DNA of 64,000 nucleotides, taken from the NCBI RefSeq assembly GCF_003570885.1, contig NZ_QXJC01000001.1, positions 186,001 to 250,000 on the forward strand, read 5' to 3'. Origin of the DNA: Simplicispira hankyongi (lineage in GTDB: Bacteria; Pseudomonadota; Gammaproteobacteria; Burkholderiales; Burkholderiaceae_C). This document shows, piece after piece, positions 17,499 through 26,744 of the stretch. The notes below the pieces were generated by a model that did not search any database, was not told the DNA's origin, and was given only the letters and a program-made list of their open reading frames with translations. The translations under genes were made by a program, and so were the position numbers. Every line of letters starts with the position of its first letter. The first letter of the stretch is position 1.

Positions 17499-19345
17499 TT
17501 CTTCGGGTGAAATGGCGTCGTCAGGTGCCGGTGCGTCTGGCGGGCTTCCTTGATGCGCTGGCTGTGCGCAGCCAGCAGGTCACCACGGGTGACGATACCC
17601 ACCATGTCCGTGCGGCTGCCGTCGGCCAACACCACCAGGCGCCCGACATGCGCCTCCACCATGTGGTCGGCTGCTTCGCGCGCAGAGTGGCTTTCCTGGA
17701 CGACCAGCGCCGGGCGGTGAACCAATTGCTCGACGCAGGCATCGCCTGGGATAGAGGGTTTAAGCAAATCCTTGCGCGTGACCACGCCGATCAGCGTGCC
17801 TGATTTGAAAACGGGGAACCCCTGGTGCTGCGCGCGTGTATGGCCTTCGTCGATCCATTTCCTGACTTCGCCGATGCGCTGCGTGCTCTCGAGCCAGGCG
17901 ACGTCGCGGCTGCAGATGTCGCCTACCGTGACCTGATCAAGGTAGTCGGCGCTGTAGTCTGACGGCACCCGAACGCCGCGGCGCGTGATCTTTTCGGTCA
18001 TGATGGTGTGGCGCATCAACAGACCAGACACAAGGTAGGCTGCAGCGCACCCTGAGAGCAGAGGAAGCAGCCCGTGAGGCTGTTGGGTGGTTTCAAACGC
18101 GAACACCACCGAGGCCAGAAACGCACGCGATGCGCCGGCGAAGATGGCTGCCATGCCCACCAGCGCAGCAATGCGGGGGTCCATGCCCAGTGCCGGGAGC
18201 CAGGTGGCCAGCAGGGCGCCGAGGATGCCTCCCAGTGCGCCGCCGACGGTGAAAAGTGGTGCCAGCGTCCCGCCGGACGTGCCGCTGCCCAGTGCGATCG
18301 ACCAGGAAACGAATTTCAGCACCGCCAGGATGGCGAGCGCGCCAACGGCCAGACGTCCGTTCAGGATGGCGGCGATGTTGTCGTAGCCGACACCCAAGGT
18401 TTGCGGGTCGATGTAGCCGATGGCGCCAACCACCAGGCCACCGAGCGCGGGCCAATAGACCCAGTGCACGGGGAGTTTTTCGAAAGCATCTTCGATGCCG
18501 TAGGTCAGCTTGGTAATGCCTACGCCGATAGCGCCCAGCAACGCGCCCAACAAGGTGTACAGCACCAGTGCGGCTGTGCCCGGTGTCGCCACGGCCGCCA
18601 TGGCAAACACGGCCTCGGTGCCTTCCAGCCGGTAGCGGATGGCGGTGGCGGCGGCAGCAGCCAGGGCCACGGGGATCAACGAGCGTGCGCGGCGCTCGAA
18701 GAGAAGCAGCTCGACGGCCAGTAACACCGCCGACACGGGCGCTGAAAAAATAGCCGCCATGCCGGCCGCAGCACCGGCGGCAAGCAGAATTTTTCGCTCG
18801 TCAGCGGTGACGTGAATAAGCTGCCCCAGCAGCGAACCCAGTGCGCCGCCGGTGGCAATGATGGGGCCCTCGGCCCCGAATGGGCCGCCGGTTCCGATCA
18901 CCACCGCAGACGACACCGGTTTGAGCCAGGTGATGCGGGCTGGAATCCGGCTCTCATTGCGAAGAATCTGCTCCATCGCTTCGGGAATGCCGTGCCCACG
19001 GATCGCCTTGGACCCCCATTTCGCCATGAAGCCCACGATCAGGCCCCCGATGGCAGGCACCACAATCACCCACGCGCCGAGCTGGTTGTGGGCGGGGCTG
19101 GTGAATTCGGTGCTCAAGCGCCCATAGAAGGCGATGTTGGTGACAAACCCGATCAAGTGCGTCAGCACATAAGCGACAAAGGCCGCCAGCACGCCCAGCC
19201 CCATGGCCAGGCCACTCAACCAGACCATCCGCTGGTCCAGCAGCTGCGCGCTGCGGGCCATGTTCGCGTCCAGCAGGGCCGAGTCGAGGTTCGGTGATAT
19301 CGGCAGGGCCGCGTGCGTGTGAGAGTCTGCTTTCTGTTTGTCCAT
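17495..19345 (-). CDS. ClC family chloride channel/transporter with C-terminal CBS domains
   Basis: 616 residues. Membrane part about 35-450 with the ClC selectivity motifs GHGIPEAMEQ, GTGGPFGAEGPIIATGG and GSGTSGGTLAPLFTVGGALG. The E of GAEGP is the gating glutamate, so Cl-/H+ exchange is possible. Two CBS domains follow (about 480-600: VTVGDICSRDVAWLESTQ, GTLIGVVTRKDLL, HVGRLVVLADGSRTDMVGIV), which typically sense adenine nucleotides. Inner membrane protein. Downstream of argA on the same strand with about 95 bp between; convergent with the HD-GYP gene. Confidence 0.93.
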   Translation of the reverse strand: MDKQKADSHTHAALPISPNLDSALLDANMARSAQLLDQRMVWLSGLAMGLGVLAAFVAYVLTHLIGFVTNIAFYGRLSTEFTSPAHNQLGAWVIVVPAIGGLIVGFMAKWGSKAIRGHGIPEAMEQILRNESRIPARITWLKPVSSAVVIGTGGPFGAEGPIIATGGALGSLLGQLIHVTADERKILLAAGAAAGMAAIFSAPVSAVLLAVELLLFERRARSLIPVALAAAAATAIRYRLEGTEAVFAMAAVATPGTAALVLYTLLGALLGAIGVGITKLTYGIEDAFEKLPVHWVYWPALGGLVVGAIGYIDPQTLGVGYDNIAAILNGRLAVGALAILAVLKFVSWSIALGSGTSGGTLAPLFTVGGALGGILGALLATWLPALGMDPRIAALVGMAAIFAGASRAFLASVVFAFETTQQPHGLLPLLSGCAAAYLVSGLLMRHTIMTEKITRRGVRVPSDYSADYLDQVTVGDICSRDVAWLESTQRIGEVRKWIDEGHTRAQHQGFPVFKSGTLIGVVTRKDLLKPSIPGDACVEQLVHRPALVVQESHSAREAADHMVEAHVGRLVVLADGSRTDMVGIVTRGDLLAAHSQRIKEARQTHRHLTTPFHPKN

Positions 19346-19441
19346 CCAGGAATTTTCAAAAAATGTAAGGGAAATGCTTTGCGCAGCGCCGCCTCGGTCG
19401 GGGCCGACGCTCCAACCGCTTGGAGCCCATGCGGCGGGTTG

Positions 19442-20788
19442 CTACAGCTTGCGCACCAGCACCTGGCTGCGCCGGTCCCAGTTGTATTTGCGTTTGCGCG
19501 CCTCGGGCAGCCACTCTGGGTCCACCGGCTTGAAGCCGCGCTTCAAGAACCAGTGCATGGTGCGCGTGGTGAGCACAAAAATGCTGTCGAGCCCGAGCAG
19601 ACGGGCACGCTGCTCGATGCGGCGCAGCAGCTTTTCGCCGTCGCCCGTGCCCTGGCTTTGCGGCGACACCGTGAGCGCGGCCATTTCGGCGGTGCGCGCT
19701 TCGGGGTAGGCGTACAGCGCGGCGCAGCCAAAAATCACGCCGTCGTGCTCGACGATGGTGTAGTTGGAGATGTCGCGCTCGATCTCGGTGCGGTCACGCT
19801 TGACCAGCGTACCGTCTTTCTCGAAGGGCTCGATGAGTTGCAGGATGCCGCCGACGTCGTCGGCCGTGGCTTCGCGCACTTCTTCGAGCTTTTCGTCCAC
19901 GATCATGGTGCCGATGCCGTCGTGCACGTAAATCTCCAGCAGCAGCGAGCCATCGACCGCAAACGGAATGATGTGGCTGCGCTCGACGCCGCCCTGGCAG
20001 GCTTTCACGCAGTGCTGCAGGTAGAACGCGGTATCGGTGGGCTGCTGGCTCGGCGGCACATGCGCAAGCAACTGGCGTGCCTGGGCGAGTGGCAGTTCGG
20101 TGTCGATGGGGTTGTCCTCACTGGCCGGCTGGTCGGGGTTCTGCAATATGCCTGGCACTTCGGTTACAAAAACCAGCTTGTCTGCCTTGAGAGCGATGGC
20201 GACCGAGGTCGCGACTTCTTCCATGTTCAGGTTGAAGGCCTCGCCCGTGGGCGAGAAGCCAAACGGCGAGATGAGCACCAGTGCGTCCATGTCAAGCGAG
20301 CGCTGGATGCCTGCCACATCGACCTTGCGCACCAGGCCTGAGTGCTGGAAATCCACGCCATCGACGATGCCCACTGGCCGCGCCGTGATGAAGTTGCCCG
20401 AAATCACCCGCACGGTGGAGCCCGCCATCGGCGTGTTGGGAAGGCCCTGGCTGAACGCGGCCTCAATCTCGTAGCGCAGCTGGCCAGCGGCCTCTTGTGC
20501 GCAGTCAAGCGCAATCGAATCCGTGATGCGGATGCCGTGCGAATAGCGCCCCTCGTGGCCCTTCGCCGCCAACTGCTCGTTGACCTGTGGGCGAAAGCCG
20601 TGCACCAGCACGATCTTCACGCCCATGGCCTGGATCATGGCCAAGTCTTGCGCAATGCTCTGCAGCTTGCCGGCGGCAATGGCCTCGCCGGTGAGCCCGA
20701 TCACGAAGGTCTGGTGCCGGAACTTGTGGATGTACGGCGCCACCGACCGGAACCAGGGCACGAAGGTGAAGTTGAAGACAGTGGACAT
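19442..20788 (-). CDS. argA: ArgA: amino-acid N-acetyltransferase (N-acetylglutamate synthase)
   Basis: 448 residues, the classical bacterial length. N-terminal amino-acid-kinase domain (FVIGLTGEAIAAGKLQSIAQ, MGVKIVLVHGFRPQVNEQLA, VTEVPGILQ), which binds arginine as feedback inhibitor, and C-terminal GNAT acetyltransferase domain from about 300 (AALTVSPQSQGTGDGEKLL, a CoA-binding loop; FVLTTRTMHWFLKRGFKPV). It makes N-acetylglutamate from glutamate and acetyl-CoA, the first step of arginine synthesis. Divergent from hrpA, 81 bp apart. Confidence 0.95.
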   Translation of the reverse strand: MSTVFNFTFVPWFRSVAPYIHKFRHQTFVIGLTGEAIAAGKLQSIAQDLAMIQAMGVKIVLVHGFRPQVNEQLAAKGHEGRYSHGIRITDSIALDCAQEAAGQLRYEIEAAFSQGLPNTPMAGSTVRVISGNFITARPVGIVDGVDFQHSGLVRKVDVAGIQRSLDMDALVLISPFGFSPTGEAFNLNMEEVATSVAIALKADKLVFVTEVPGILQNPDQPASEDNPIDTELPLAQARQLLAHVPPSQQPTDTAFYLQHCVKACQGGVERSHIIPFAVDGSLLLEIYVHDGIGTMIVDEKLEEVREATADDVGGILQLIEPFEKDGTLVKRDRTEIERDISNYTIVEHDGVIFGCAALYAYPEARTAEMAALTVSPQSQGTGDGEKLLRRIEQRARLLGLDSIFVLTTRTMHWFLKRGFKPVDPEWLPEARKRKYNWDRRSQVLVRKL

Positions 20789-20869
20789 GCAGGGGAGGGC
20801 AGAGTCTGGCGAGGCAGCAAGGGGCGTGGGCCGTAGATAATCCGCGATTCTCTACGAAGTTGCTTCCCC

Positions 20870-23800
20870 TTGTCAGACCCTGCCGCCGTCCGCGCCCTGC
20901 CTATTACTTTTCCCGAATCGCTCCCGGTCTCTGGCCGGCGCAGCGAAATCGAAGCCGCCCTGGCCGAGCACCAGGTCATCATCGTGTGCGGAGAAACCGG
21001 CTCGGGCAAGACCACGCAGTTGCCCAAAATTGCGCTGGCCATGGGGCGTGGGCGGTTGAATGCCCGCCCCGGCACGCGCGGCCAGCTCATCGGCCACACC
21101 CAGCCGCGCCGCATTGCGGCGAGCAGCGTGGCCAAGCGCATCGCCGAAGAATTGAAGACGCCGCTGGGCGAGGTGGTGGGCTACAAGGTGCGCTTTCAGG
21201 ACCGCCTGAGCCAGGGTGCCTCGGTCAAGCTGATGACCGACGGCATCTTGCTGGCCGAGACGCAGACCGACCCGCTCCTCAAGGCCTACGACACCCTCAT
21301 CATCGACGAGGCGCACGAGCGCAGCCTGAACATCGATTTTCTGCTGGGCTATATCCGCGAGATATTGCCCAGGCGGCCCGACCTGAAGGTGGTCGTGACG
21401 TCGGCCACCATCGATGCCGACCGGTTCGCCAAGCATTTCGAAAGCAAGAACGGCCCGGCCCCGGTGCTGATGGTTTCGGGCCGCATGTTCCCGGTGGAGC
21501 AGCGCTGGCGCCCGTTCGAGGAGTCGCGCGACTACGGGCTGAATGAGGCCATTGCCGATGGTGTGGATGAGCTTTGGCAAGGCAACGCGGGCGGCGATAT
21601 TCTGGTGTTCCTGCCCGGCGAGCGCGAAATCCGCGAGGCAGCCGACCACCTGCGCAAGCACCTGGCGCACAACGTGGTGACGCGCAATGCCGAGGTGCTG
21701 CCGCTGTTTGCGCGCCTGTCGCAAGCCGAGCAGGACCGCATCTTTGACGGCCACACGGGCCGGCGCATTATCCTGGCCACCAACGTGGCCGAGACTTCGC
21801 TCACGGTGCCGGGCATCCGCTACGTGATTGACTCGGGCACCGCGCGCGTCAAGCGCTACAGCCTGCGCAGCAAGGTGGAGCAGTTGCTGGTCGAGCCCAT
21901 CAGCCAGGCGGCGGCCAACCAACGCGCCGGGCGCTGCGGGCGCGTGGCCAGCGGCATCTGCATTCGCCTGTACGACGAGAAAGACTTTGCCGGGCGAGCG
22001 CGCTTTACCGACCCGGAAATTTTGCGTTCATCGCTGGCTGGCGTCATTCTGCGCATGAAGTCGCTGCACCTGGGCGACGTGGCGCAGTTTCCGTTCATCG
22101 ACGCGCCGTCCGGCCGCGCGATTGCCGACGGCTACCAGTTGTTGCACGAGCTGGGCGCCGTGGATGAGTACAACGAACTCACTGCCATGGGCCGTGAACT
22201 GGCGCGCCTGCCGGTGGACCCGCGCGTCGGTCGCATGATTTTGGAGGCGCGAGCGCGCGGCGCCCTGGCCGAGGTGCTGGTGATTGCCAGCGCGCTCAGC
22301 CTGCAGGACGTGCGCGACCGCCCGATGGAAGCGCAGCAGCAGGCGGACCAGCAGCACGCCAAGTTCGACGACGAAAAAAGCGAGTTCAGCGGTTATCTCA
22401 CGCTGTGGAACTGGCTGCAGCAGGCGCGTGGCGGCAGCATGCCCACGTTGGCCTCGGCGCGTGTGCAAAAGGACCAGACTCGCAAGAAGGCGCCCAACCA
22501 GGCGTTCTTGCCAGTGGCGCAGCGGCTGAGCGCGCCGCAGCCTGCAGCGCCCGCCGCCCCTGCGCTCGCCAGCATGGCCCCGGCGCACAAGCTCAGCAAC
22601 CGCCAGTACGAACAATTGCTGCGCCAGAACTTCATCAACGTGCGCCGGGTGCGCGAGTGGCGCGACGTGCACAGCCAACTGCTCACGGTGGTGGCCGAGC
22701 ACAAGTGGGAGCTGAACCCAAAGCCGGCGAGCTATGAGGAACTGCACAAATCCATGCTGGCCGGCTTGCTGGGCAACATCGGCTTCAAGCCCGAGGATGA
22801 AGACATCTACCTGGGCGCGCGCGGCATCAAGTTTCACCGCCACCCCGGTGCGCACTTGCGCAAGAAGCCCGGCCGCTGGATCGTTTGCGCTGAACTGGTG
22901 GAAACCACGCGCTTGTTCGGCCGCGGCATCGCCAACATCGATCCGACCTGGCTGGAAGAAGTCGGCGGCCATTTGCTCAAGAAGCAACTGCTCGACCCGC
23001 ATTGGGAGAAAAAGGCCGCCGAGGTCGTGGCCTTCGAGCGCGCCACGCTCTACGGCCTGGTGGTCTACAGCGGGCGCCGCAAACCCTTCGACAAGGTAGA
23101 CCCGCAGGCCGCGCGCGAGATGTTCATTCGCCAGGCGCTGGTGGCGGCCGATGTGCTGCCCGAATGGCACAAGCGCCTGCCGTTCCTGGCGGCCAACGAA
23201 AAGCTCATCGCCAAGGTGGAAGAGCTGGAGCACAAGTCCCGCCGCCAGGACGTGCTGGTGGACGAAGAGCTCATCTTCGCCTTCTACGACCAGCAACTGC
23301 CGCAAGACATCACCAGCGGCCGCGGTTTCGAGCACTGGTACCGGCAAGAGACGGTCAAACGTCCCGAGCTGCTGCGCCTGACACGCGACGAGCTGATGCG
23401 CCATGAGGCGGCGGGCATCACTAGTGCCGCCTTCCCGCGCATGGTTCGCCTGGGCGGCGTGGACTGCCAGGCCAGCTACCTGCATGAGCCGGGCGACGCG
23501 CGCGACGGCGTCACCGTGGCTGTGCCGCTGTTCGTGCTCAACCAGGTGAGTGAAGAACGCTGCGAATGGCTGGTGCCGGGCATGCTCAAAGACAAGATCC
23601 AGGCGCTGCTCAAAAGCCTGCCGCAGCGCCCGCGCAGCCGCTTTGTGCCACTGCCCGAATCGGCCGCGCGCCTGGCCGAGCTGCTGGGTACGCCGGATCG
23701 GATGGGGCACCTGGGCCTGGTGGATGCGCTGCTCAAGCAGGTGCGTGACGAAACCTCGCTCGACGTCAAACGCGCCGACTTCAAGCTCGACATGCTCAGC

Positions 23801-24904
23801 CCGCACCTGTTCATGAATTTCCGCATCGTCGACGAGCATGGTCGCCAGCTCGGCCAGGGCCGCAACCTCGGCGCGCTCAAGGCCGAGTGGGGCGCCAAGG
23901 CCCGCGGGGCCTTTCAGGCGCTGGCCGGGCTCAAGCTGAGCAGCAATGCCCAGGCGGCGCAAAAATCAGAGCCAAATATGCCTCTAGCGCTTACTGAGCA
24001 AGCGCGAGTAGCTACTAAAACAAAAGCAAAACCTGCAGTGTCCACGGCCCACGCCGAGGCGCGCTACACTCAGTGGACCTTTGGCGAACTGCCCGAGCTG
24101 ATGGAAATCGGCCGGGGTGGCCAGCAGCTCATTGGTTTTCCCGCGCTCATCGACGCGGGCGACGCCGTCACCATCGAAGTCTTCGACGAACCCGACGTGG
24201 CCGCTGCCAAGCACCGCGCGGGCCTGCGGCGCTTGTTTGCGCTGCAAATCAAGGACGCGCTCAAATATCTGGAAAAGAACCTGCCCGAGTTGCAAAAGAT
24301 GGCCGTCGCCTACATGCCGCTCGGCACGCAGGAAGAGCTGCGCAGCCAGATCCTCGACGTGGCGATGGACCGCGCGTTTCTGCTGGAGCCCCTGCCGACC
24401 AACGCGCAGGAGTTCGAGCGCCGCGTGCAGGAGGGGCGAGGGCGCCTGACCTTGATCGCCAACGAGGTGGCGCGCCTGGCCGCCACCATCCTGGCCGAAT
24501 ATTCGGTAGCCACGCGCAAGATCAAGGACACCAAAAACGCCCCCGAAACCACGCAGGACGCGCTCCAGCAACTCCAGCGCCTGGTGCCAAAAAACTTCCT
24601 CACCGTTGCGCCCTGGCCGCAACTGGCGCACTTTGCCCGCTACCTCAAGGCGATCACCGCGCGCCTGGACAAACTGCGCGCCGACCCGGCGCGCGACGCC
24701 GCCAAGCTGGCCGAGCTGCGCCCGCAGGAGCAGCGCTACTGGCGCCTGGTGGCCGAACGCAAGGGCGCGGTGGATGCCCGCATGCAGGAGCTGCGCTGGC
24801 TGCTCGAAGAACTGCGCGTGAGCTTTTTTGCGCAGGAGCTGCGCACGCCGCAGCCGGTGAGTGTGAAAAGGCTGGACAAGCTCTGGGCGCAGATCCAGAG
24901 CTGA
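20870..24904 (+). CDS. hrpA: HrpA: ATP-dependent RNA helicase (DEAH family)
   Basis: 1344 residues, full length. Walker A GETGSGKTT at 41-49, DEAH at 146-149 (IIDEAHERSLNIDFLLGY), SAT at 178-180, and helicase motif VI QRAGRCGR; then the ratchet/OB regions and the long HrpA-specific C-terminus. The start is a TTG at 20870: there is an in-frame stop at 20834, no ATG or GTG between, and the next ATG would cut into the ATPase domain. HrpA acts on mRNA-ribosome complexes. Residues about 1031-1054 (KSEPNMPLALTEQARVATKT and neighbours) are encoded by an AGCGCTT hairpin repeat lying in a linker. Divergent from argA. Confidence 0.94.
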   Translation: MSDPAAVRALPITFPESLPVSGRRSEIEAALAEHQVIIVCGETGSGKTTQLPKIALAMGRGRLNARPGTRGQLIGHTQPRRIAASSVAKRIAEELKTPLGEVVGYKVRFQDRLSQGASVKLMTDGILLAETQTDPLLKAYDTLIIDEAHERSLNIDFLLGYIREILPRRPDLKVVVTSATIDADRFAKHFESKNGPAPVLMVSGRMFPVEQRWRPFEESRDYGLNEAIADGVDELWQGNAGGDILVFLPGEREIREAADHLRKHLAHNVVTRNAEVLPLFARLSQAEQDRIFDGHTGRRIILATNVAETSLTVPGIRYVIDSGTARVKRYSLRSKVEQLLVEPISQAAANQRAGRCGRVASGICIRLYDEKDFAGRARFTDPEILRSSLAGVILRMKSLHLGDVAQFPFIDAPSGRAIADGYQLLHELGAVDEYNELTAMGRELARLPVDPRVGRMILEARARGALAEVLVIASALSLQDVRDRPMEAQQQADQQHAKFDDEKSEFSGYLTLWNWLQQARGGSMPTLASARVQKDQTRKKAPNQAFLPVAQRLSAPQPAAPAAPALASMAPAHKLSNRQYEQLLRQNFINVRRVREWRDVHSQLLTVVAEHKWELNPKPASYEELHKSMLAGLLGNIGFKPEDEDIYLGARGIKFHRHPGAHLRKKPGRWIVCAELVETTRLFGRGIANIDPTWLEEVGGHLLKKQLLDPHWEKKAAEVVAFERATLYGLVVYSGRRKPFDKVDPQAAREMFIRQALVAADVLPEWHKRLPFLAANEKLIAKVEELEHKSRRQDVLVDEELIFAFYDQQLPQDITSGRGFEHWYRQETVKRPELLRLTRDELMRHEAAGITSAAFPRMVRLGGVDCQASYLHEPGDARDGVTVAVPLFVLNQVSEERCEWLVPGMLKDKIQALLKSLPQRPRSRFVPLPESAARLAELLGTPDRMGHLGLVDALLKQVRDETSLDVKRADFKLDMLSPHLFMNFRIVDEHGRQLGQGRNLGALKAEWGAKARGAFQALAGLKLSSNAQAAQKSEPNMPLALTEQARVATKTKAKPAVSTAHAEARYTQWTFGELPELMEIGRGGQQLIGFPALIDAGDAVTIEVFDEPDVAAAKHRAGLRRLFALQIKDALKYLEKNLPELQKMAVAYMPLGTQEELRSQILDVAMDRAFLLEPLPTNAQEFERRVQEGRGRLTLIANEVARLAATILAEYSVATRKIKDTKNAPETTQDALQQLQRLVPKNFLTVAPWPQLAHFARYLKAITARLDKLRADPARDAAKLAELRPQEQRYWRLVAERKGAVDARMQELRWLLEELRVSFFAQELRTPQPVSVKRLDKLWAQIQS
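23961..24032 (+). repeat. AGCGCTT hairpin repeat, copy 4, inside hrpA
   Basis: AAAAATCAGAGCCAAATATG, CCTCTAGCGCTTACTGAGC, AAGCGCGAGTAGCTACTAAA: the box CCTCTAGCGCTT, a stem AGCGCTTactgagcaAGCGC and the tail AGTAGCTACTAAAACAAAA are all present. In frame with hrpA; adds about 24 residues in a linker. Confidence 0.72.
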
Positions 24905-24933
24905 TGTACGCGCGTCAAAGGCCCGTCCTCATC

Positions 24934-26136
24934 TCAGGCGTCGAATTGAATCCTCGGCGCCCCGCTGTGAATGAAATTGACGAACTCCCGGGTGCTGTCA
25001 ATACAGCCGCCATCGCGGTAGGTCCCCGAAGCATCCCGGTAGCGCCGCATGCGCTGCAGGATGCTCGCCTCCAAGGCGCTGCCCTCGGCCACCTGGGCAC
25101 GCAGTTGGGTGACCCGGGCTTCATCGATGAACTGATTGCCTTGGGCATCGACCCGCAGGGCATCGCGCCAGAAGTAGACCTCCAGACATTTGCCGCGCAG
25201 ATCAAAGGGGGCGCCGCGCTGCCAGAAGTTTGCGAATTTTCCACCGCCCAGGTAGATCACCCACGAGCCCTCGTAGCCTGAAACGTCCGAGGATGCTTCG
25301 TCTGGGTTGCGAAACCATACCCTGTCGCCGGGAATGTAGTAGTGCATGGGCACCGGCGCTTCTGCCGAGCCAACCTCATGCACAAAGGCATCGTGAAAGC
25401 GCCGCGAGGCAATGGGGCGCGTTCGCCAACGCGCCTCCAGGGCCTCCAGCAGAGCCGGATGCGTGGCTTCCAGCTCGCGCGCGATTCCCAGCAACACCAC
25501 GTATTCGGAGGCCCGGTAGCACGAGAACGAATAGGTGCGCCCCGATGCATCGGGAATGAGCGCCGACGTCAAGGCCTCGACAAGCGGTTGTCCCTCTTTC
25601 AGAAGGAAGCCGTGGTCTTCGTCGTAGTGCCAGTAACCATCAGGCCGATCCACGGCGTCGGTATCAAATCTGAGTTCGGCCTTGCGGGCAGTGTCGGCAA
25701 TGTTGACCCGAATCCGCACATGGGACTGGAGCTCGGCAAGGTTCGGAAACGTCAGAGGCAGGGGCGCAAACAGCATGGCCAGCACGGTTTCCTGCGCCAG
25801 ATCGAGCCCGTTGCCGTTGCCGTCTCCAAAGGCGGTGCACAGGCCCAAGGTATCGCAGGACAAGGCCCAGGGTGCGGCCTGCAATTCGCCTGCCAGGTTG
25901 AGCAGTACCCAGCCCAGGCCGAAACCGATGGAACACGTGACCCATTCGCTCAACCCCAGGCTGTTGAGCCAGCCGTGCAGTTGGTCGAGAACGCGTCGCG
26001 CCGTGGTTGCTGCCTGGTCGGGCAGATGGATTCTGATGCCAGCCGTCATCCAGCACACCATGGGGGGTAAAAAAGGTGGCGCATGGTAGCGCAATGCGCT
26101 CGTGGGGACAAATCCGGGGCCAGCTTGCATCGCCAA
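24934..26136 (-). CDS. Tgl-like protein (resembles spore-coat protein-glutamine gamma-glutamyltransferase)
   Basis: About 400 residues. The region 165-310 resembles Bacillus Tgl: GYWHYDEDHGFLLKEG; YSFSCYRASEYVVLLGIARE with a cysteine (about 206) at the catalytic position; YYIPGDRVWFRNPD (about 267-279); YEGSWVIYLGGGKFANFW (about 288-305). As I remember the Bacillus enzyme, it uses this Cys with Glu in FEC and Glu in the following WxGEN motif; here both positions read Ser (FSC, EGSW). The N-terminal 160 residues (GLGWVLLNLAGELQAAPWAL) are not recognised. No signal peptide is clear. The start is uncertain: TTG 26136 has GGAGGG 11 bp upstream; ATGs at 26130, 26061 and 26049 are alternatives. The role in a non-sporulating bacterium is unknown. 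Follows hrpA tail to tail. Confidence 0.6.
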   Translation of the reverse strand: MAMQAGPGFVPTSALRYHAPPFLPPMVCWMTAGIRIHLPDQAATTARRVLDQLHGWLNSLGLSEWVTCSIGFGLGWVLLNLAGELQAAPWALSCDTLGLCTAFGDGNGNGLDLAQETVLAMLFAPLPLTFPNLAELQSHVRIRVNIADTARKAELRFDTDAVDRPDGYWHYDEDHGFLLKEGQPLVEALTSALIPDASGRTYSFSCYRASEYVVLLGIARELEATHPALLEALEARWRTRPIASRRFHDAFVHEVGSAEAPVPMHYYIPGDRVWFRNPDEASSDVSGYEGSWVIYLGGGKFANFWQRGAPFDLRGKCLEVYFWRDALRVDAQGNQFIDEARVTQLRAQVAEGSALEASILQRMRRYRDASGTYRDGGCIDSTREFVNFIHSGAPRIQFDA

Positions 26137-26268
26137 TAGGCGTGTTGCCCTCCGGTACCCCCGTCTGGCCGAGCGCGCGTTCCACCGGCGTGGAGGGTGG
26201 TGCCCCCTTGCCTGATGCTTGAACCGCTGCCGCGATGCAAATCATCAATTTTCGAGGGAATTTTTAAA

Positions 26269-26290
26269 AAAGAATGATTCGCATTTAGAA
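26269..26290. promoter_or_regulatory. Fur-box-like sequence
   Basis: GAATGATTCGCATTT (26272-26286) resembles the Fur core GAATGATTCTCATT with one difference, inside an A/T-rich run (AATTTTTAAAAAAGAATG) that could contain the promoter. It lies about 40 bp before the start of the small coiled-coil gene. Confidence 0.5.
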
Positions 26291-26327
26291 TTGATCATTG
26301 CCTTTCCACTTCGAGGGGGTTTGCACC

Positions 26328-26744
26328 ATGCGCACCATTCCCATCATTTCGACCACAGCGACCGCCCCTCAGGAGCATGTCGCGCTCTGCCGCGCCTATG
26401 GCGCCGCGCAGGAGCGTTGCAGCCGCGTGATGGCCCAGCAGCGGGCTGACATTGCCCGGCTGGAGTCCGAAGTGATGCGCCTGCGTGCGGCAGTGGTGGT
26501 GCGCGACACCGCACTGGCGCTGGCGCGTGAGCAGGGGGCGGCGATGGCGGTTCCTGCCGGCAAGCGGCAAGAGCCGGGCCCGAGAGGGGCCGCGCGACTG
26601 CGTGCCTGGCAGTGGCTCACGCCCTGGTGGCGTGCGCGTGCGGCAACGCCGAGGCATGCGCACGATGCGGCGGATCTGGCGACTGCCGAACTCATCGGCC
26701 GCCAGGGCGGCTGGCTCAGCCCTGGGCTGGACTGGCCGGGGTAG
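26328..26744 (+). CDS. Small coiled-coil protein of unknown function behind a Fur-like site
   Basis: 138 residues from ATG 26328, preceded by GAGGGGG; reading begins with MRTIPIISTTATAPQEHVAL. Residues about 20-70 (QERCSRVMAQQRADIARLES, EVMRLRAAVVVRDTALAL) form a probable coiled coil; a tryptophan-rich stretch (WQWLTPWWRARAA) follows. No signal peptide or membrane helix. The coiled-coil part reminds me of the N-terminal region of DUF2325 proteins common in this order, but the C-terminal DUF2325 domain is absent, so this may be a shortened relative. Position behind a Fur-like site suggests iron-dependent expression. Its last 29 bp overlap the convergent permease gene. Confidence 0.6.
   Translation: MRTIPIISTTATAPQEHVALCRAYGAAQERCSRVMAQQRADIARLESEVMRLRAAVVVRDTALALAREQGAAMAVPAGKRQEPGPRGAARLRAWQWLTPWWRARAATPRHAHDAADLATAELIGRQGGWLSPGLDWPG

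Noticed and set aside
22028-23962. 644-codon minus-strand frame opposite hrpA
   Set aside because: Shadow of hrpA; no recognisable domain and no ribosome binding site considered convincing.
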